From CAKSHP01 sp045636325 (GTDB taxonomy: Bacteria; Bacillota; Clostridia; UBA1381; UMGS1253): DNA of 64,000 nt. The DNA is taken from contig JAZTXH010000014.1 in the NCBI GenBank assembly GCA_045636325.1, forward strand, positions 84,167 to 148,166, given 5' to 3'. Within the stretch, counting starts at the first letter, position 1. Every line of letters begins with the position of its first letter. The position numbers and the translations under genes were made by a program. Positions 9,229 to 18,597 of the stretch are shown piece after piece. The notes under the pieces were generated by a model. The model saw nothing but the letters and a program-made list of their open reading frames with translations, made no database searches and had not been told where the DNA came from.

Positions 9229-10122
9229 TTAGTTATTAACACTCCAAAATGAAGTCAGCATTTTTATTTTTCCGTCAAGCATTTGAGATATACACAAAAA
9301 ATTATCATTGATGTCATATATACGAAATAAAGTATTTTCAGGAAAATCAAAATTTTCAAGCGGAGACCCGTTTTTAACCTTAAACTCATTTTTCCCACTA
9401 ACATTAAGTTTTTTATAATCATCAAAAAGTATATCGGTAGGAATAAGAATTTCGTCCAAACGATTTTCTTTTGATAATTGTTCTATTTCTTCCACTGTGT
9501 AACTTTTATCAATTGTAAACCTTCCACTTTGTGTTCTTACCAATTCCCCCATACACGCACCGCAACCCAGCATCTCGCCGATATCATAACATAACGTTCT
9601 TATGTATGTACCTTTAGAACACACTACATCTATTACAGCATATTTTTCTTTAAGATTAATTTCATTTATTTCTATGCTGTATATTGTTATATTTCTCTTT
9701 TTTCTTTCTACTTCAATTCCTTTACGAGCAAATTCGTAAAGCTTTTTTCCATTTACTTTTACCGCGGAATACATTGGTGGAATTTGCTGTATTTCACCTG
9801 TAAATTTTTTTAGTGCTTCTGAAAACTCAGTTTCATCAAAGTCAAGCGTTTCGCACTCAGAAATTATATCTCCGCTAAGGTCTTGAGTCGTTGTGGTTTT
9901 ACCAAAATGTATATGTGCCCTGTACCCTTTTTTACCACCTGTAATATAATTACTCGCTTTAGTTGCTATTCCAAGGCAGATAGGTAAAACACCCTTGGCA
10001 TCAGGGTCCAGAGTACCCGTATGTCCAACTCTTTTCTGTCCTGCCATTCGACGCATAAAATATATCATATCATGTGAAGTTTTATTTGCAGGTTTATTAA
10101 GATTTATAACTCCATTCAGCAT
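9229..10122 (-). CDS. truB: tRNA pseudouridine(55) synthase
   Basis: Makes pseudouridine 55 in the T loop of tRNAs. The 297-residue protein shows the GVINLNKPANKTSHD start and the catalytic aspartate in HTGTLDPDAKGVLP, followed by the YSAVKVNGKKLYE and CSKGTYIRTL motifs. The start ATG follows GGGAGAAAG. It lies 14 bases after nrnA within the translation-factor operon. Confidence 0.98.
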   Translation of the reverse strand: MLNGVINLNKPANKTSHDMIYFMRRMAGQKRVGHTGTLDPDAKGVLPICLGIATKASNYITGGKKGYRAHIHFGKTTTTQDLSGDIISECETLDFDETEFSEALKKFTGEIQQIPPMYSAVKVNGKKLYEFARKGIEVERKKRNITIYSIEINEINLKEKYAVIDVVCSKGTYIRTLCYDIGEMLGCGACMGELVRTQSGRFTIDKSYTVEEIEQLSKENRLDEILIPTDILFDDYKKLNVSGKNEFKVKNGSPLENFDFPENTLFRIYDINDNFLCISQMLDGKIKMLTSFWSVNN

Positions 10123-10136
10123 AACTTTCTCCCGAT

Positions 10137-11105
10137 TTACAGCATTTTTAAATCAATTAAATGCTCTTTTATATTTTCAACAAGACTTTCTTTCAACTGA
10201 GAAATACTTATATTTTCAACTAAAAATCCGGCAGCTCTTACATGACCGCCACCACCGTAAATTGCCGCAATTTTTGAAACATCTGCAAACTCACCGCTTC
10301 TGAGGCTTACTCTTATCCCTCTGTCAGTTTCTTTTAATGAAACTGCAATTTCACAACCCCTTACGCGCCTTGCCAAATCTACTGTATCAGATACATCTCT
10401 TTCATCTGCATCATACTTTTTAAGTATTTCTTTTCCGACACATACAACGGCAACAAGACCATTACAATAAAGCTTTATTTCCCGGGAAATCTCTCCTTTA
10501 ATTCTCATTGAATTAAAATCTTCAGTATCAAATATAGCTTTACTTATTTTCCAATGTTCAATTCCAAATTCAATCAATTTCCCCGCAATAAAAAAAGTTT
10601 CAGGTGTTACATTCGAATATTTAAAGTTACCAGTATCGCCACATATAGCAGCATATAAATGCTTTGCGATATATCTATCCATTTCAATATTCATATATTC
10701 AAACAATTTATATATTATCACACCCGTTGCAGGTGCTGAACTTTCAACATAATTTATATCAGCATACATTGTATTTGTGTGATGATGGTCAACCGATACA
10801 ACTTTTTTTACACTTTTAAACATATTTTGCCTTGTACCTACTCTGCCTAAATCTCCGCAGTCAAGACATAAACACAAATCTGCATTATAATTTTTTTTAC
10901 AATCGTATATTTCATATTCACCGTCAGTATAGTCTTTTAAATATGAGGGAATTTCTTCTTCTGCCACAACGCTGCATACTTTTCCCATTCGTTTCAGCGC
11001 ATAGCATACAGCATAAACCGACCCCATCGCATCAGCATCAGGATTAGTGTGAGGCAATATAATAATACTGCAAGCTTCAGTTATTGCTTTTGCAACTTCT
11101 ATCAC
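10137..11105 (-). CDS. nrnA: DHH phosphoesterase, nanoRNase/pAp phosphatase NrnA
   Basis: DHH-DHHA1 family protein of 322 residues. Relatives degrade very short RNAs and dephosphorylate 3'-phosphoadenosine-5'-phosphate. The metal-binding motifs are visible: PHTNPDADAMGS near the N terminus, the signature DHHHTN, and the DHHA1 motif GGGGHVRAAGF near the C terminus. The start is GTG, placed eight bases after GGAGGG, and it overlaps the rbfA stop codon by four bases (GTGA), which suggests translational coupling. Confidence 0.95.
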   Translation of the reverse strand: MIEVAKAITEACSIIILPHTNPDADAMGSVYAVCYALKRMGKVCSVVAEEEIPSYLKDYTDGEYEIYDCKKNYNADLCLCLDCGDLGRVGTRQNMFKSVKKVVSVDHHHTNTMYADINYVESSAPATGVIIYKLFEYMNIEMDRYIAKHLYAAICGDTGNFKYSNVTPETFFIAGKLIEFGIEHWKISKAIFDTEDFNSMRIKGEISREIKLYCNGLVAVVCVGKEILKKYDADERDVSDTVDLARRVRGCEIAVSLKETDRGIRVSLRSGEFADVSKIAAIYGGGGHVRAAGFLVENISISQLKESLVENIKEHLIDLKML

Positions 11106-11452
11106 TGCTCGTCCCTCCGAACCTCATTTAAAATCCTGTTAATCTTTGCACCATGTTCTATAGAATGATCCAATTCAAAAATTATTTCAGGACTATATCG
11201 GATATTCATTCTGTTTCCAACTTCACGGCGCACAAATCCTGCGGCACTTTTTAAACCATCAAGTGCCGCTTTCTGTGATTTTTCATCGCCCATTACGCTT
11301 ACTCTTACTTTTGCATATCTTAAATCATTTGTAGCACTAACAGTCATAACACTTGTCATGAGCGGTATTCTGGAATCTTTAAGTTCTCTTATTATACCGC
11401 TTATTTCACGCATCAGCTGTTCATTAATTTTATTAATTCTGTTCTGAGCCAT
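11102..11452 (-). CDS. rbfA: Ribosome-binding factor A
   Basis: KH-fold factor of 116 residues needed for late 30S maturation and 16S rRNA 5' end processing. Recognised by the N-terminal RINKINEQLMREISGII, the central DLRYAKVRVSVMG and the AAGFVRREVGNRMNIRYSPE region. It lies 27 bases after infB and overlaps nrnA by four bases. Length and position in the operon match the family. Confidence 0.97.
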   Translation of the reverse strand: MAQNRINKINEQLMREISGIIRELKDSRIPLMTSVMTVSATNDLRYAKVRVSVMGDEKSQKAALDGLKSAAGFVRREVGNRMNIRYSPEIIFELDHSIEHGAKINRILNEVRRDEQ

Positions 11453-11479
11453 TTTATCCTCCGAATAAGGTCTTAAATA

Positions 11480-13774
11480 TCATTGCTTTATTTCTTCCAT
11501 GATAAAGCATTCAATAATATCGCCTTCTTTAATATCGTTAAATTTCTCAATGCCCATACCGCATTCGTATCCCGAAGTAACTTCTTTGGCATCATCTTTA
11601 AATCTCTTAAGACTGTCTAAAACACCCTCGTGTACTACAACACCATCACGAACAACACGCACCTGAGCATTTCTTGTAATCTTACCATCAAGAACATAAC
11701 TTCCGGCAATTGTGCCTACACTTGATACCTTAAATGTCTGCCTCACCTCAGCATGACCGATAACAGTTTCCTTAAATTTAGGATCAAGCATACCTTTCAT
11801 TGCAGCTTCGATTTCTTCAATTGCATCGTAAATAACACGATAAAGTCTAATATCAACATCGCCGCGCTCATATGCACCTCTTGCAACTGTGTCAGGACGC
11901 ACATTAAAACCTACAATAATTGCATTTGAAGCAGATGCAAGCATAACGTCAGATTCATTAACCGCACCAACACCGCCATGTATAACATTTACTCTTACTT
12001 CTTCATTTGAAAGCTTTACAAGCGACTGTGTAACCGCTTCAACAGACCCCTGAACATCAGCTTTTACAATAATATTTAATTCCTTCATATTACCATCATT
12101 AATATGGTCAAACAGATTGTCAAGTGATACAACTCTGCGTGCTTTAAACACTTCTTCCTTCTGTTTAAACTTACGTGCTTCTACCACATTCTTAGCCCTT
12201 CTCTCATCATCCACTACATAGAATGTGTCACCACCATCAGGTGTTTCACTCAATCCAAGAATTTCCACAGGAACAGACGGACCAGCACTCTTTACACTCT
12301 TACCTCTTTCGTCCGTCATCGCTCTCACCTTACCAACACTTGTACCAGCCACAATTATATCACCTGATTTAAGTGTACCATTCTGTACCAATACTGTAGC
12401 AATAGGTCCCCGCGCGCGGTCAAGTCTTGCTTCAATAACTGTACCGGAAGCATGACGATTAGGATTTGCCTTTAACTCTTTCATGTCAGCAGAAAGAATT
12501 ACCATTTCAAGCAACTCATCTATATTAATTCTTTGTTTAGCAGACACATTAACAAAAATCGTATCGCCTCCCCATTCTTCAGGAACAAGACCGTATTCTG
12601 TAATCTCCTGCTTGATTTTATCAGGATTAGCACCCTCTTTATCAATCTTATTAACTGCAACAATTACACTTACATTCGCAGCCTTTGCATGGTTTATAGA
12701 TTCAACAGTCTGGGGCATAATACCATCATCTGCAGCTACCACCAAGATTGCAATATCAGTTACTTGTGCGCCACGTGCTCTCATTGCTGTAAATGCCTCA
12801 TGTCCCGGTGTATCAAGGAAAGTTATGCCTCTTCCGTTGATATTTACTCTGTAAGCACCTATATGCTGTGTAATTCCGCCAGCTTCCTTATCTACAACAT
12901 GGGTTTCGCGAATTGCATCCAAAAGTGAGGTCTTACCATGGTCAACGTGTCCCATAACAACAACCACCGGAGAGCGCTCCTGTAAATCTTCTGCTTTATC
13001 TTCTACCTCATATTCTTTCAAAAGAATGTCTTCATCAGAAAGAATTATTTCTTTTTCAACTTTAGCACCCAGCTCTTCTGCCACCAAAGAAGCAGTGTCA
13101 AAATCTATAACCTGACTTACAGATGCCATTATACCTAAAAGCATAAGCTTTTTAATAATTTCTGTAGCAGGCTTTTTCATTCTTGAAGCCAATTCACCTA
13201 CAGAAATTTCATCAGGAATGCTTACTTTAAGAATTTGCGGCTTTGGTTTTTCCTGTTTCTGCGCTGCAACAAGTTTACTTTGTGCAATCTTGTTATCACG
13301 CTGTCTCTGTGCCGCTTTCTTTATTTTCTGCTTTTTGACAGTATTATCTACCTTTATATTTTCAGGTACCAATTCTTCCATACGTTCATTGTCAAGTTTT
13401 GATAAATCAACAACAGTCTGCCTTGTATCAATATGACGCATCTTTCTTGAGATAGTCTGCTCTTCTTTCTCGTCCTTAACAGCCTTACTTTCTTCCTTAT
13501 CATTACCTGACTTTTTCTTTTCTTCAACAGGCTTAGCTTCTTCTTCCTTCTTTTCAGTTTTAATTAAATCTCCAAAAACAGACATATCAACCTCACCCTC
13601 AGGCAAGGCAAATTGCCTTGTATAATACTCAAAAATCAAACTAAGCTGTTCTTCATCCAATGTTGCTGCGTGATTTTTAAGCACAATGCCATTAGCAGTA
13701 AACAACTCCAACAATTCCGCACTCTTTAACTTTAAACTTTTTGCAACTTCATGCACTCTGATTTTCTGTAACAT
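11480..13774 (-). CDS. infB: Translation initiation factor IF-2
   Basis: GTPase that brings initiator tRNA to the ribosome. The 764-residue protein has an N-terminal IF2_N segment (MLQKIRVHEVAKSL), a charged Lys/Glu linker of about 100 residues, a second IF2_N copy, then the GTPase with G1 GHVDHGKTSL, G3 DTPGHEAF and G4 NKIDK, and the C-terminal domains including CGMGIEKFNDIKEGDIIE. The ATG at 13774 follows GGAGGT at six bases; the ORF is open six codons further without a site. Next to ylxQ and rbfA in the conserved operon. Confidence 0.98.
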   Translation of the reverse strand: MLQKIRVHEVAKSLKLKSAELLELFTANGIVLKNHAATLDEEQLSLIFEYYTRQFALPEGEVDMSVFGDLIKTEKKEEEAKPVEEKKKSGNDKEESKAVKDEKEEQTISRKMRHIDTRQTVVDLSKLDNERMEELVPENIKVDNTVKKQKIKKAAQRQRDNKIAQSKLVAAQKQEKPKPQILKVSIPDEISVGELASRMKKPATEIIKKLMLLGIMASVSQVIDFDTASLVAEELGAKVEKEIILSDEDILLKEYEVEDKAEDLQERSPVVVVMGHVDHGKTSLLDAIRETHVVDKEAGGITQHIGAYRVNINGRGITFLDTPGHEAFTAMRARGAQVTDIAILVVAADDGIMPQTVESINHAKAANVSVIVAVNKIDKEGANPDKIKQEITEYGLVPEEWGGDTIFVNVSAKQRINIDELLEMVILSADMKELKANPNRHASGTVIEARLDRARGPIATVLVQNGTLKSGDIIVAGTSVGKVRAMTDERGKSVKSAGPSVPVEILGLSETPDGGDTFYVVDDERRAKNVVEARKFKQKEEVFKARRVVSLDNLFDHINDGNMKELNIIVKADVQGSVEAVTQSLVKLSNEEVRVNVIHGGVGAVNESDVMLASASNAIIVGFNVRPDTVARGAYERGDVDIRLYRVIYDAIEEIEAAMKGMLDPKFKETVIGHAEVRQTFKVSSVGTIAGSYVLDGKITRNAQVRVVRDGVVVHEGVLDSLKRFKDDAKEVTSGYECGMGIEKFNDIKEGDIIECFIMEEIKQ

Positions 13775-13834
13775 ATATGACCTCCGTTCCATCGGTATGG
13801 CAGTAAATAAAATTTACACCGATGTTCTTTCTGT

Positions 13835-14155
13835 TTAATTTAAATTCTCCGTTTTTGCAATTGCATTTTCTATTCCGCCTGCAAAATTTTTGTCACAAAC
13901 AGCAACCACAGAAACATTTTCTTTTCCTGTTACTCTTGCTAATTCTAACATTTCAGAATATTCAATATACTTAACACCATAAAACTCCGAACTGTTTATA
14001 AACTTCTTTTTTGTATTGTCTGAACAATCAGAAGCTATTATTATTAAACTGGCTCTTCCGCTCTTTATTGCCCTCTCGCTCAAAAAAGCACCAACCTCTG
14101 CTTTTCCTGCTTTTCTTGCAAGACTCAAAAGCCATAACGCTGAATCCTTTTTCAT
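13835..14155 (-). CDS. ylxQ: L7Ae-family ribosomal protein YlxQ
   Basis: Small (106 residues) L7Ae/L30e/S12e/Gadd45-fold RNA-binding protein. Recognised by position between ylxR and infB and by the sequence pattern LLSLARKAGKAEVG...AIKSGRASLIIIASD. Relatives bind kink-turn RNA. Its AGGGGAG ribosome site lies inside the last codons of ylxR, six bases separate the two ORFs, and translation is probably coupled. The exact cellular role is not established from this sequence. Confidence 0.93.
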   Translation of the reverse strand: MKKDSALWLLSLARKAGKAEVGAFLSERAIKSGRASLIIIASDCSDNTKKKFINSSEFYGVKYIEYSEMLELARVTGKENVSVVAVCDKNFAGGIENAIAKTENLN

Positions 14156-14161
14156 TATATG

Positions 14162-14437
14162 TCACTCCCCTGACCTTTCGTTGTCAGCTATAAGATTTTC
14201 TAATCGCACATATATATCACTGCCAACTTTCGACTTAAAGCTTCTTTCCAGCGCTCTTTTATTATTTGCTGTCTGTACACATTCAATATTCTTACATATA
14301 TAGGCACCTCTGCCGTCAGCTTTCATTGTATAGTCTATTAAAACTACCCCGTCTTTATTCTTTACAACACGTAAAAAATCGCTTTTCTCCGCTTTTTTTC
14401 TACATACAGCGCAAGTTCTTTCCGGCTTATTTTTCAT
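14162..14437 (-). CDS. ylxR: YlxR-family RNA-binding protein (DUF448)
   Basis: Protein of 91 residues with the family pattern: RTCAVCRKK near the N terminus, FLRVVKN, and the GRGAYIC motif followed by a conserved Cys and a basic RALERSF segment. YlxR proteins sit between nusA and infB in most Firmicutes and bind RNA; some have been linked to RNase P regulation. Here it lies 14 bases after nusA. Family assignment is firm; function is by analogy. Confidence 0.95.
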   Translation of the reverse strand: MKNKPERTCAVCRKKAEKSDFLRVVKNKDGVVLIDYTMKADGRGAYICKNIECVQTANNKRALERSFKSKVGSDIYVRLENLIADNERSGE

Positions 14438-14451
14438 TTTTTACACCTGCT

Positions 14452-15537
14452 TTAGATAAGTTCAGTTATCTCAGCTCCGCTTTCACTTTTAATATCAATC
14501 TTCCATCCTGTAAGCTTTGCAGCTAAACGTGCATTCTGCCCCGCTTTACCGATTGCAAGTGAAAGCTGATTATCAGGCACAACAACTGCCGCAAACCTAT
14601 TTTCCTCATCAACATCAACACTTAAAACTTCCGAAGGACTAAGACTTGCAGCTATATATTCTGCCGGATCCGGACTCCATTTTATAATATCAATCTTTTC
14701 TCCCCCAATTTCATCACTTATAATCTGAACACGTCTACCCTGCGCACCGATACATGCACCCTGCGCATCCACATTTTCATCATTTGAGAAAACGCTGATT
14801 TTTGTTCTTGAACCAGCTTCTCTGCAAATTCCTTTAATTTCAACAATACCATCTGCAATTTCAGGCACTTCAGCTTCAAAAAGTTTTTTAACAAGACCTG
14901 CATGAACTCTTGAAACCAAAATTGAAATTCCTTTCGAGCCACTTTCAACCTTTAAGATATACACCTTAAGTTTATCGTGGAAATTATATGTTTCACCAGG
15001 AGCCTGTTCCTGCTGTGTTAAAAGCGCTTCAGTATTTCCAATACTCAAAAATACTCTTCCTTTTTCGATTCTCTGAACAATACCTGTTATAATGTCATTC
15101 TCGCGTTCTGCATATTCACTTAAAATATTTCCTCTTTCAGCTTCTCTTATTCTCTGGGTTACAACCTGCTTAGCAGTTTGTGCTGCTATTCTTCCAAAAT
15201 TAGCAGGCGTGACTTCAACATTGACAATGTCCCCCAAACCATGGCTGCCATACTTTTTCTTTGCATCTTCAAGAGTTATCTGTGTAAGTTCATTTTCAAC
15301 CTCTTCAACAACTTCTTTCTGTGCACAAACCTTTATTACACCGTTTTCTCTGTTAATATCAACCAATACATTCTGCGCAGAGGCAAAATTTCTTTTATAT
15401 GCAGAAATAAGTGCTGCTTCTAAAGCATCGAATAATACTTCCTTTGATATTTGTTTCTCACTGCACAAAGCCTCTAAGGCTGAAATTAGTTCCTGGCTGT
15501 CTCCTGCAAAACTCTTTTTCTTTGTAACTTTTCTCAT
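14452..15537 (-). CDS. nusA: Transcription termination/antitermination factor NusA
   Basis: Binds RNA polymerase and nascent RNA to control pausing, termination and antitermination. The 361-residue protein has the N-terminal polymerase-binding domain, an S1 domain (about 135-200) and two KH domains (about 230-350, with the motifs GACIGAQGRRVQ and LAIGKAGQNARLAAKLTGWKIDI). It lacks the C-terminal acidic repeats of proteobacterial NusA, as is usual in Firmicutes. AGGAGTG lies about 12 bases before the ATG, slightly long. Second gene of the operon, 32 bases after rimP. Confidence 0.97.
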   Translation of the reverse strand: MRKVTKKKSFAGDSQELISALEALCSEKQISKEVLFDALEAALISAYKRNFASAQNVLVDINRENGVIKVCAQKEVVEEVENELTQITLEDAKKKYGSHGLGDIVNVEVTPANFGRIAAQTAKQVVTQRIREAERGNILSEYAERENDIITGIVQRIEKGRVFLSIGNTEALLTQQEQAPGETYNFHDKLKVYILKVESGSKGISILVSRVHAGLVKKLFEAEVPEIADGIVEIKGICREAGSRTKISVFSNDENVDAQGACIGAQGRRVQIISDEIGGEKIDIIKWSPDPAEYIAASLSPSEVLSVDVDEENRFAAVVVPDNQLSLAIGKAGQNARLAAKLTGWKIDIKSESGAEITELI

Positions 15538-15569
15538 TTTTAATATACACTCCTAATACAATTTCATTT

Positions 15570-16028
15570 TTAAAATTTTACTGCTAATTTGATATATACT
15601 GCTTCTTCTTTCTTTATTTCTAAAGCTTTTTTATCAACCGTAACAGTGGCAACCCCGTCAGAATAAAAATCTAAAACACCACTAAATTCTTTCATGCCTT
15701 CCTTAGGTGCAAAAAGCTTTACATCAACTTCACTTCCGATAAAACGCATAAAATCCTTATCTCTCTTTAATTTTCTGTCTATTCCAGGTGAACAAACCTC
15801 AAGATAATACGCCTCAGATACAGGGTCCTTTTCATCAAGTTCTTCCGAAAGTAAAACTGAGACTTTTTCACAATCGTCAATGCCGATATAACCTTCCTCT
15901 TTATCAATGTAGACTCTTAAAAAATATTCACTACCTTCTCTTTTGTATTCTACATCAACAATTTCATACTCCATATCGCTTACAATTTTCTCTGCAATCT
16001 CAAAAACTATCTGCTCCGTTTTAGACAT
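15570..16028 (-). CDS. rimP: Ribosome maturation factor RimP
   Basis: Assists 30S subunit assembly. The 152-residue protein shows the family core YEIVDVEYKREG, LRVYIDKEEGYIGIDDC and YYLEVCSPGIDRKLKRDKDF. The ATG at 16028 was preferred to the GTG two codons upstream because GGAG is eight bases away. First gene of the rimP-nusA-ylxR-ylxQ-infB-rbfA-nrnA-truB-ribF operon, with a leader hairpin and a strong promoter upstream. Confidence 0.97.
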   Translation of the reverse strand: MSKTEQIVFEIAEKIVSDMEYEIVDVEYKREGSEYFLRVYIDKEEGYIGIDDCEKVSVLLSEELDEKDPVSEAYYLEVCSPGIDRKLKRDKDFMRFIGSEVDVKLFAPKEGMKEFSGVLDFYSDGVATVTVDKKALEIKKEEAVYIKLAVKF

Positions 16029-16062
16029 TTTCACCTCTCCTTATAATTGTTTTATACAACAT

Positions 16063-16090
16063 TAAAGAGTGGGCTCGCACCCACTCTTTA
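16063..16090 (-). other. Leader hairpin of the rimP operon
   Basis: TAAAGAGTGGG (16063-16073) and CCCACTCTTTA (16080-16090) form a perfect 11-bp stem with a six-base loop, between the promoter and the rimP ribosome site. There is no T tract on either side, so it is not a plain terminator; it may stabilise or regulate the leader. Confidence 0.7.
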
Positions 16091-16116
16091 CCTTAACTAT
16101 GATATTTTATAACTGA

Positions 16117-16145
16117 ATTATACCACAACTTTATTTAAAGTGCAA
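16117..16145 (-). promoter_or_regulatory. Sigma-A promoter of the rimP-ribF operon
   Basis: On the minus strand TTGCAC and TATAAT are separated by exactly 17 bases (16140-16145 and 16117-16122). It is correctly placed about 90 bases upstream of rimP and ahead of the leader hairpin. Confidence 0.85.
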
Positions 16146-16328
16146 CACTTTTTTATTATTTTATGCATTTTTTAACTTTTTTAATGTTTTTTTTAAAATA
16201 ATTAGTGCATTTTTCTAATTTTAGTGTTATAATTTATATAAAAATAATTTTTTTTTGTAAAATTCATTATTTTGTAATATTTTTATGTTAAAATTAATTT
16301 AAGTATATTTACAGCAAGGAGAAATAGT

Positions 16329-18542
16329 ATGAGCAAAACAAGAATATTTTTTAAAGTGTTTCTAATAACATTGTTACTTGGTATTGTGATAGGATGCGGT
16401 TTTGTTGCCTGCAGCTTTATTGGTATGACTACTTTTGATGCTGATTTTGACATAACTTCTTTTAATTTGCCGTATACAACAACAATCGTTTCTGTGGATT
16501 CCAACGGCACAGAACATGTTATAGATAAAATTTATGATGAAAACAGACAATGGGTCGATTTCGAAAATATGCCACAGGCATTAAAAGATGCTATCGTCTG
16601 TATCGAAGACGAAAGATTTTATTATCATAATGGTGTGGATTTCATTGGAACATCAAAGGCTGTTGTTAAATACCTGACAGGAAAACGAAATGCACCAGGT
16701 GGCAGTACAATAACGCAGCAGTTAGTTAAAAATCTTACTGATGATACTGAAAAAGTATGGCAACGTAAGGTAACAGAAATTTTGCGTGCTATGAATGTAG
16801 AAAACAACTCTTCAAAAGAAGAGATACTTGAAATGTACTTAAATACTGTCTATTTCGGTAACGGGTGTTACGGTGTGAAATCTGCTTCAAAGGTTTATTT
16901 TGATAAACCCCCCCAAGACCTTACACCGCTTGAATGCGCCTCTATCGCAGGGCTTACGCAAAGTCCCGAAAATTATAATCCTTTCAAGGAAGAATGTCGC
17001 GATGCTTTTGTTAAAAGACGAAATATGGTTTTGGATAAAATGCTGGAATTTGAAAAACTTTCTTTAGAAGAATATAATAATTATATAGGCATTGATACAG
17101 AATTTGCACAACATAGCTCTTCATCTGATAAGTCCGGCTCCTACTTTATACAGAAACTTATCGAGGATGTAAAATCTGATTTGCAAAATGAGTATGGACT
17201 TTCAAGAACTGAGTCAGAAAATTATTTAAAAAAAGGTGGCCTGAAAATTTATGCAACTGTAGACAATACTGTGCAGTCTGCCATAGATTCTGTTTATCAG
17301 ACACGCAGTTCAGAGTCAAATGATCCACAGTCAGCAATAGTTGTAATAGATCCATACACAGGAGATATCAAAGGTATGGCTGGAGGTTTTGGTAATCCAG
17401 GCAGTGTAACAAGAAACCGTGTTTACGACGATCCCCGTCAGCCGGGTTCGGCTATAAAACCTCTTTCAGTATATTCCCCTGCAATTGAAAAGGGGCTTAT
17501 TACGCCTTCAACTATGATTGATGATACTTCATACAAAACGCCTGACGGAACAACAATTAAAAACTATGACAATATTTATTCAGGAAAAATAACTGTACGA
17601 TATGCACTTTTGAGATCCAAGAATCCTCCTGCAGTGCGTATCCTTGACGAATTAGGAATTAACAATTCATATAATTTCCTGAAAGACAACTTGAATATAT
17701 CAACACTGGATGAACGTGACAAAGCTCATTCGCCTCTTGCTTTAGGCGGACTTACCTACGGTGTAAGAGTAGACGAACTTACCGCAGCATATTCTCCATT
17801 TGTAAATGGTGGTACTTATTATGAACCCCACACATATTCTCATGTTGTTGATTCTCATGGTAAGGTTATCCTTGATAACAGAAGTAGCGGAAAACGAGCG
17901 ATGAGTGAATCGACTGCGTTCATAATGAATTCTCTGCTTCAGGGTGTTGTAAACTCCCCAAGCGGCACCGCATACAGAATTGCAAAAATCCCCGGCGTAC
18001 TTACCGGCGGCAAAACCGGTACAACCGATGATGACGCTGACAGATGGTTTGTTGGAATAACCCCTCACTATGTGGCAGCAATATGGTATGGTTACGATAA
18101 CAGAAATACAGTTTATGCTTCGTCGAATCCGTGTGTAAAACTTTGGTTAGAAATAATGACTAAGGTATATTCAAAAATGCCTGAATCTGAAAAGAGCAAA
18201 CAGTTCTTTCATGATTCTATACCTCTTGATGTAAGAACTGTATCGGTATGTGCCTCAACAGGATTATTACCTGCTTCAGATTGTGTAACAATCAATGAAT
18301 ACTTTACAAACAATAATGTTCCCACAATTCTTTGCAATGGTCATGGTGAATTAGAAACAGATGATGAAGAAACATCAGAGGAAGGACAAACAAGTGAAGA
18401 AGGAAACGATTACGGCGAGTCCGACAATTCTTCAGGCAACTCAAATTCCACTTCATCTAATTCAAATACCTCTTCATCAGGCTCTTCGACACAATCCGGT
18501 TCAACAAATAATTTATCTTCAAACACCGGCATTGAAAATTAA
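16329..18542 (+). CDS. Class A penicillin-binding protein (transglycosylase-transpeptidase)
   Basis: Bifunctional peptidoglycan synthase of 737 residues. A single N-terminal membrane segment (about 7-35) is followed by a GT51 transglycosylase with the motifs EDERFYYHNGVDF and GGSTITQQLVKNL. The transpeptidase follows, with the active-site serine in SAIK (about 374), a SKN motif and KTGT (about 561). The C-terminal tail of about 65 residues is rich in Ser, Asn, Thr, Glu and Gly, a low-complexity wall-spanning tail. The start ATG follows AAGGAGAAATAGT. It is transcribed away from the rimP operon. Likely PBP1A/PonA type; the exact paralogue is not assigned. Confidence 0.95.
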   Translation: MSKTRIFFKVFLITLLLGIVIGCGFVACSFIGMTTFDADFDITSFNLPYTTTIVSVDSNGTEHVIDKIYDENRQWVDFENMPQALKDAIVCIEDERFYYHNGVDFIGTSKAVVKYLTGKRNAPGGSTITQQLVKNLTDDTEKVWQRKVTEILRAMNVENNSSKEEILEMYLNTVYFGNGCYGVKSASKVYFDKPPQDLTPLECASIAGLTQSPENYNPFKEECRDAFVKRRNMVLDKMLEFEKLSLEEYNNYIGIDTEFAQHSSSSDKSGSYFIQKLIEDVKSDLQNEYGLSRTESENYLKKGGLKIYATVDNTVQSAIDSVYQTRSSESNDPQSAIVVIDPYTGDIKGMAGGFGNPGSVTRNRVYDDPRQPGSAIKPLSVYSPAIEKGLITPSTMIDDTSYKTPDGTTIKNYDNIYSGKITVRYALLRSKNPPAVRILDELGINNSYNFLKDNLNISTLDERDKAHSPLALGGLTYGVRVDELTAAYSPFVNGGTYYEPHTYSHVVDSHGKVILDNRSSGKRAMSESTAFIMNSLLQGVVNSPSGTAYRIAKIPGVLTGGKTGTTDDDADRWFVGITPHYVAAIWYGYDNRNTVYASSNPCVKLWLEIMTKVYSKMPESEKSKQFFHDSIPLDVRTVSVCASTGLLPASDCVTINEYFTNNNVPTILCNGHGELETDDEETSEEGQTSEEGNDYGESDNSSGNSNSTSSNSNTSSSGSSTQSGSTNNLSSNTGIEN

Positions 18543-18597
18543 CATTCTATAAAAATATAACAAAATTTATATTATTAATTGTTTTGGAGGAATACAA

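Noticed and set aside
12483..12928. Long antisense ORFs of 123 and 131 codons inside infB
   Set aside because: They lie entirely within the conserved GTPase region of infB on the other strand, have no ribosome site of note and no recognisable protein; a shadow of codon bias.
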